A program made the translations under genes and the position numbers. Source: Toxoplasma gondii ME49 (Eukaryota > Apicomplexa > Conoidasida > Eucoccidiorida > Sarcocystidae). Taken from it: a stretch of 64,000 nucleotides of DNA. Positions 61,735 to 64,000 of this stretch are shown here, piece after piece; position 1 is the first letter of the stretch, and every line of letters begins with the position of its first letter. The DNA lies in the NCBI RefSeq assembly GCF_000006565.2, contig NC_031476.1, forward strand, positions 3,930,458-3,994,457. The letters are read 5' to 3'. The notes beneath the pieces are model-generated. The model was not told the origin of the DNA. It saw nothing but the letters and a program-made list of their open reading frames with translations, and did no database searches.

Positions 61735-63588
61735 TCATATGCGCAGACAAACACGGCCCTTTGGCACTTCGGAAAGTCGGCTTGTTGCCACCTCGAGTCC
61801 ACGAATCCGACTCGACAACCACTGACGCACGCTCCCCCATGCTGGGGGAAACTGGCAGAAAATTCTTCTCCCAAAAAAGAAACTTGCACTCGGATACGTC
61901 ACACCAAGGGAGGCTGTCGAGTCATGCAGTGGCAGCGGTTCCACAGACCAGCTGTTCCTCCACTGTATCCCTCTCCCGGAGACACGCCGTGCGTCTCTCA
62001 GAGAAACCTTCACCAAAGAGCACCCCCTCATAGGACTGAGCTTTCGGCGCAAGCTCAACCCAAATTTGGTACATCTCTGCGCGATCTTGAGATTCAGGTA
62101 TCCAAGAAAAGCAGATAACACATCCGCATGGGAGACTTGTGACCAGTCGCGTCGCTCTCCGAGTCCGTTGTTTGTCGTTTCACGTGTTGTAAAGAAAAGC
62201 GCAGCCGATGTCCAAGTGTCGGTGGCCTGGAGCACAAGCACCACGGAAGCAAAAATATGAAGAGATAAAAACTCGATCTCCGAGTACTGAGGGAGCCTGC
62301 TCGAAATCCTAGACAAATCGCTATTCTCTCAGCTCTATTCGTGAATTATCTGGAGTAACGAGTACGTCCGCATACCTAATTAAAAGGCTTTCCTGAGCCG
62401 CTTTCGACTATGTTCTAGGCGTACGCCAAGGACTACTGGATATCAACAGAGTGTCCTGACAGAGACGAAGGAGTGAAGCCTCTTCGCTGTCAGGAGAGAG
62501 AGGATCTAGAAGGCTTCATGCATATTCAAGGCGTAGAACAGCACGAGAGAAAAAAGCGAGAACAGCACTGACAGACTTCCTTGGTTGTACAAACACCCCC
62601 TTACCTTTGTCAGACACACGTCGGAACATCGTCAAGACCGCATCCGTCACAGGACACTTCAGCGACTGAGCCTAAAACGCAATACGTACAAGTGAAAGAA
62701 CCGGACGCCTTGCATTTGCAAACTGCGACAGTTCTACATAGTACACATTTGGCATTTTTTCATCTTTACTTCGCCTCTTCCCACACTGTTTGTCTCGTCA
62801 AAATTGCGCACCCTCGCTGCTCTGCCTCTCCTTTGTTCCCCTCCTCTCCACATCACTGGGAGGCAAGAAATAGACCACCGACCCTCAGGTTCTCTCGTGA
62901 AATCTTGTTTCCCGAGACGTTTCTGCCTTTGCCCCTTCCGGAGTTTTCTCACCTCGAAAGCACCTTTGCAGAGCAGCAGATCCTTGACAATTAAGTCCAC
63001 AGAAAAACCGCCTGAATACGCGCGACTCGCCGGCGAAGTGGCCACGATTCCCGGTGCCGGGTTATACTGCTCCGCTGACCAGCACCTGCACGTGCACCCC
63101 CCGAGGAAACGGGAAACGCAGCTTTTCTCTAGGGTGCGCACTGGCAGTAATCCGTTTCCGACGGCTAGAAGTTAAGGCGAGTGTGGAGCTCCATGCACGG
63201 ATTGGTTCTCAACGTCGACTTGGCACAAAAATGCGTTCTATCAACGACACATGCATCCCACAAAAAACTCCTAGCAATCCATAAAACAAGAACCAGCTGA
63301 TCTGTGTCGCGTTGGACTGCACGAGAGTTCGATCCATCAGCTTTGGAGACAGTCGAAACAGGAAGGACGTCACTGCGGAAGAGTTTCCAGAGATGAACCT
63401 CATCCATACACACGCATGCTTCACACAACCATGACAAAGAAGTCTCTCTAAACACAAAGAACGAACCTGCCAGACGAGGCATTGACCACGTCATTAAGGA
63501 GCTTCAAATCGACACCGAGTGCCTCGCCAAGTCGAAAGGCCTCGGCGACGCCCAGCATGGACGCTGCCAAGATGAGGTTGTTGCAAAC
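61735..63588 (-). CDS. 3-hydroxyisobutyrate dehydrogenase, C-terminal part (gene runs off the window)
   Basis: Oxidises 3-hydroxyisobutyrate to methylmalonate semialdehyde in mitochondrial valine breakdown. Four exons visible: 63588-63467, 63085-62953, 62665-62605 and 62156-61735, phases consistent. The first opens with VCNNLILAASMLGVAEAFRLG, the all-helical domain of beta-hydroxyacid dehydrogenases; its CNN matches the family's KxxNN block, whose lysine must lie in the preceding, unseen exon. Next come NASSGR, CWSAEQYNPAPG and GGFSVDLIVKDL (family pattern CWSSxxYNPVPG and GGFxxxLMxKDL), and RRDWSQVSHADVL matches the family's terminal DFSxVxxxL helix. Family members end soon after that helix, but this frame stays open for about 115 more residues, so the last exon may be shorter or carry an unseen intron. 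The NAD-binding half lies right of position 64000. Confidence 0.78.
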
Positions 63589-64000
63589 CTGCATGCAAAG
63601 ATCAGGAACCGCGTCTGAAAGCATGTAGAAGCCTTTCGCCAGGAAACGAATCGTAAGAAAGGACCCGCGAGAGCCCACGGAAGGGGAAATCCCGTAGACA
63701 CAAAGTTCACTCTCGTAGGGCGACACGCGTGGAGACACCAAAGACGCACGACAGCCTCGCGATGTTTTTCACCAAACAGAAGCGTGTGAAGTGACACCCC
63801 ACACTGCCGATAGGAGAGTGGAAAAATGCGGCCACCCGCACACCCGCACACCCGCACAGTCGACAGAACAGATGAGTGAATGTTGTTGACCGACGCAACA
63901 CATATAGGAGCACAGAAATTGAAACTATTGAAACGCATGAGCGCATCAGGGCTGCTTTCGCCGTGTGCCCGCGAGGGTTGAACAACCGTCCTCCAATACA
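63589..64000 (-). other. Intron of the dehydrogenase gene, cut by the window edge
   Basis: Precedes the acceptor of the exon that begins at 63588. Translating the minus strand shows none of the conserved segments that should come just before it, so the exon must lie outside the window. Confidence 0.55.
63833..63856. repeat. Three tandem copies of an 8-base unit
   Basis: CACCCGCA is repeated three times without change inside the intron of the dehydrogenase gene. A minor minisatellite-like run. Confidence 0.9.

Noticed and set aside
62581..62994. 137-codon plus-strand frame
   Set aside because: It is the reverse of two well-supported exons of the minus-strand dehydrogenase.
1..64000. tRNA, rRNA, CRISPR, transposon or viral sequences
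   Set aside because: I looked for tRNA-like T-loops, regular spaced repeats and reverse transcriptase or transposase motifs and saw none; a profile search (tRNAscan, RepeatMasker) would be decisive.

Overview
The window reads as nuclear DNA of a coccidian apicomplexan, most likely Toxoplasma gondii (chromosome VIII) or a very close relative such as Hammondia. The evidence is large genes broken by GT-AG introns, Ser- and Arg-rich protein insertions, and a gene order that I recall (from memory, not looked up) from the T. gondii block holding ST2, PPO, PLP2 and LCAT. In the spliced LCAT model the nucleophilic serine falls at residue 332, the position I remember for T. gondii LCAT.

Layout, left to right. 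1038-6285 (+): ten-exon major-facilitator sugar transporter (ST2-like). 9232-12318 (-): intronless protoporphyrinogen oxidase of heme synthesis. 14323-27103 (+): giant eight-exon gene for a TKL-family kinase; the exons before the kinase resemble an ANTH (AP180/CALM-type) membrane-trafficking domain. 28662-30212 (-): single-exon protein with two hydrophobic segments, a dense-granule-like candidate. 32170-33040: decayed copy of mitochondrial cox1 in a 4.8 kb intergenic gap. 35000-37857 (+): SR splicing factor with an RRM and an RS tail. 39182-47039 (-): thirteen-exon perforin-like protein (MACPF, PLP2). 49931-55099 (-): seven-exon secreted LCAT-type phospholipase. 56536-59669 (+): unrecognised multi-exon protein. 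61735-63588 (-): the 3' part of a 3-hydroxyisobutyrate dehydrogenase gene that runs off the right edge.

Exon boundaries were set by joining GT...AG sites whose phases agree and whose protein joins rebuild conserved motifs. In each complete multi-exon model the summed coding length is a multiple of three. UTRs, promoters and poly(A) sites cannot be placed from sequence alone.

Functionally the window mixes sugar uptake, mitochondrial metabolism (heme synthesis, valine catabolism), splicing and membrane attack. The two membrane-attack genes, LCAT and PLP2, lie in tandem on the same strand. The points most worth pursuing are the apparent ANTH-TKL kinase fusion, the LCAT/PLP2 pairing, the long collinear cox1 relic, and the two unrecognised proteins.
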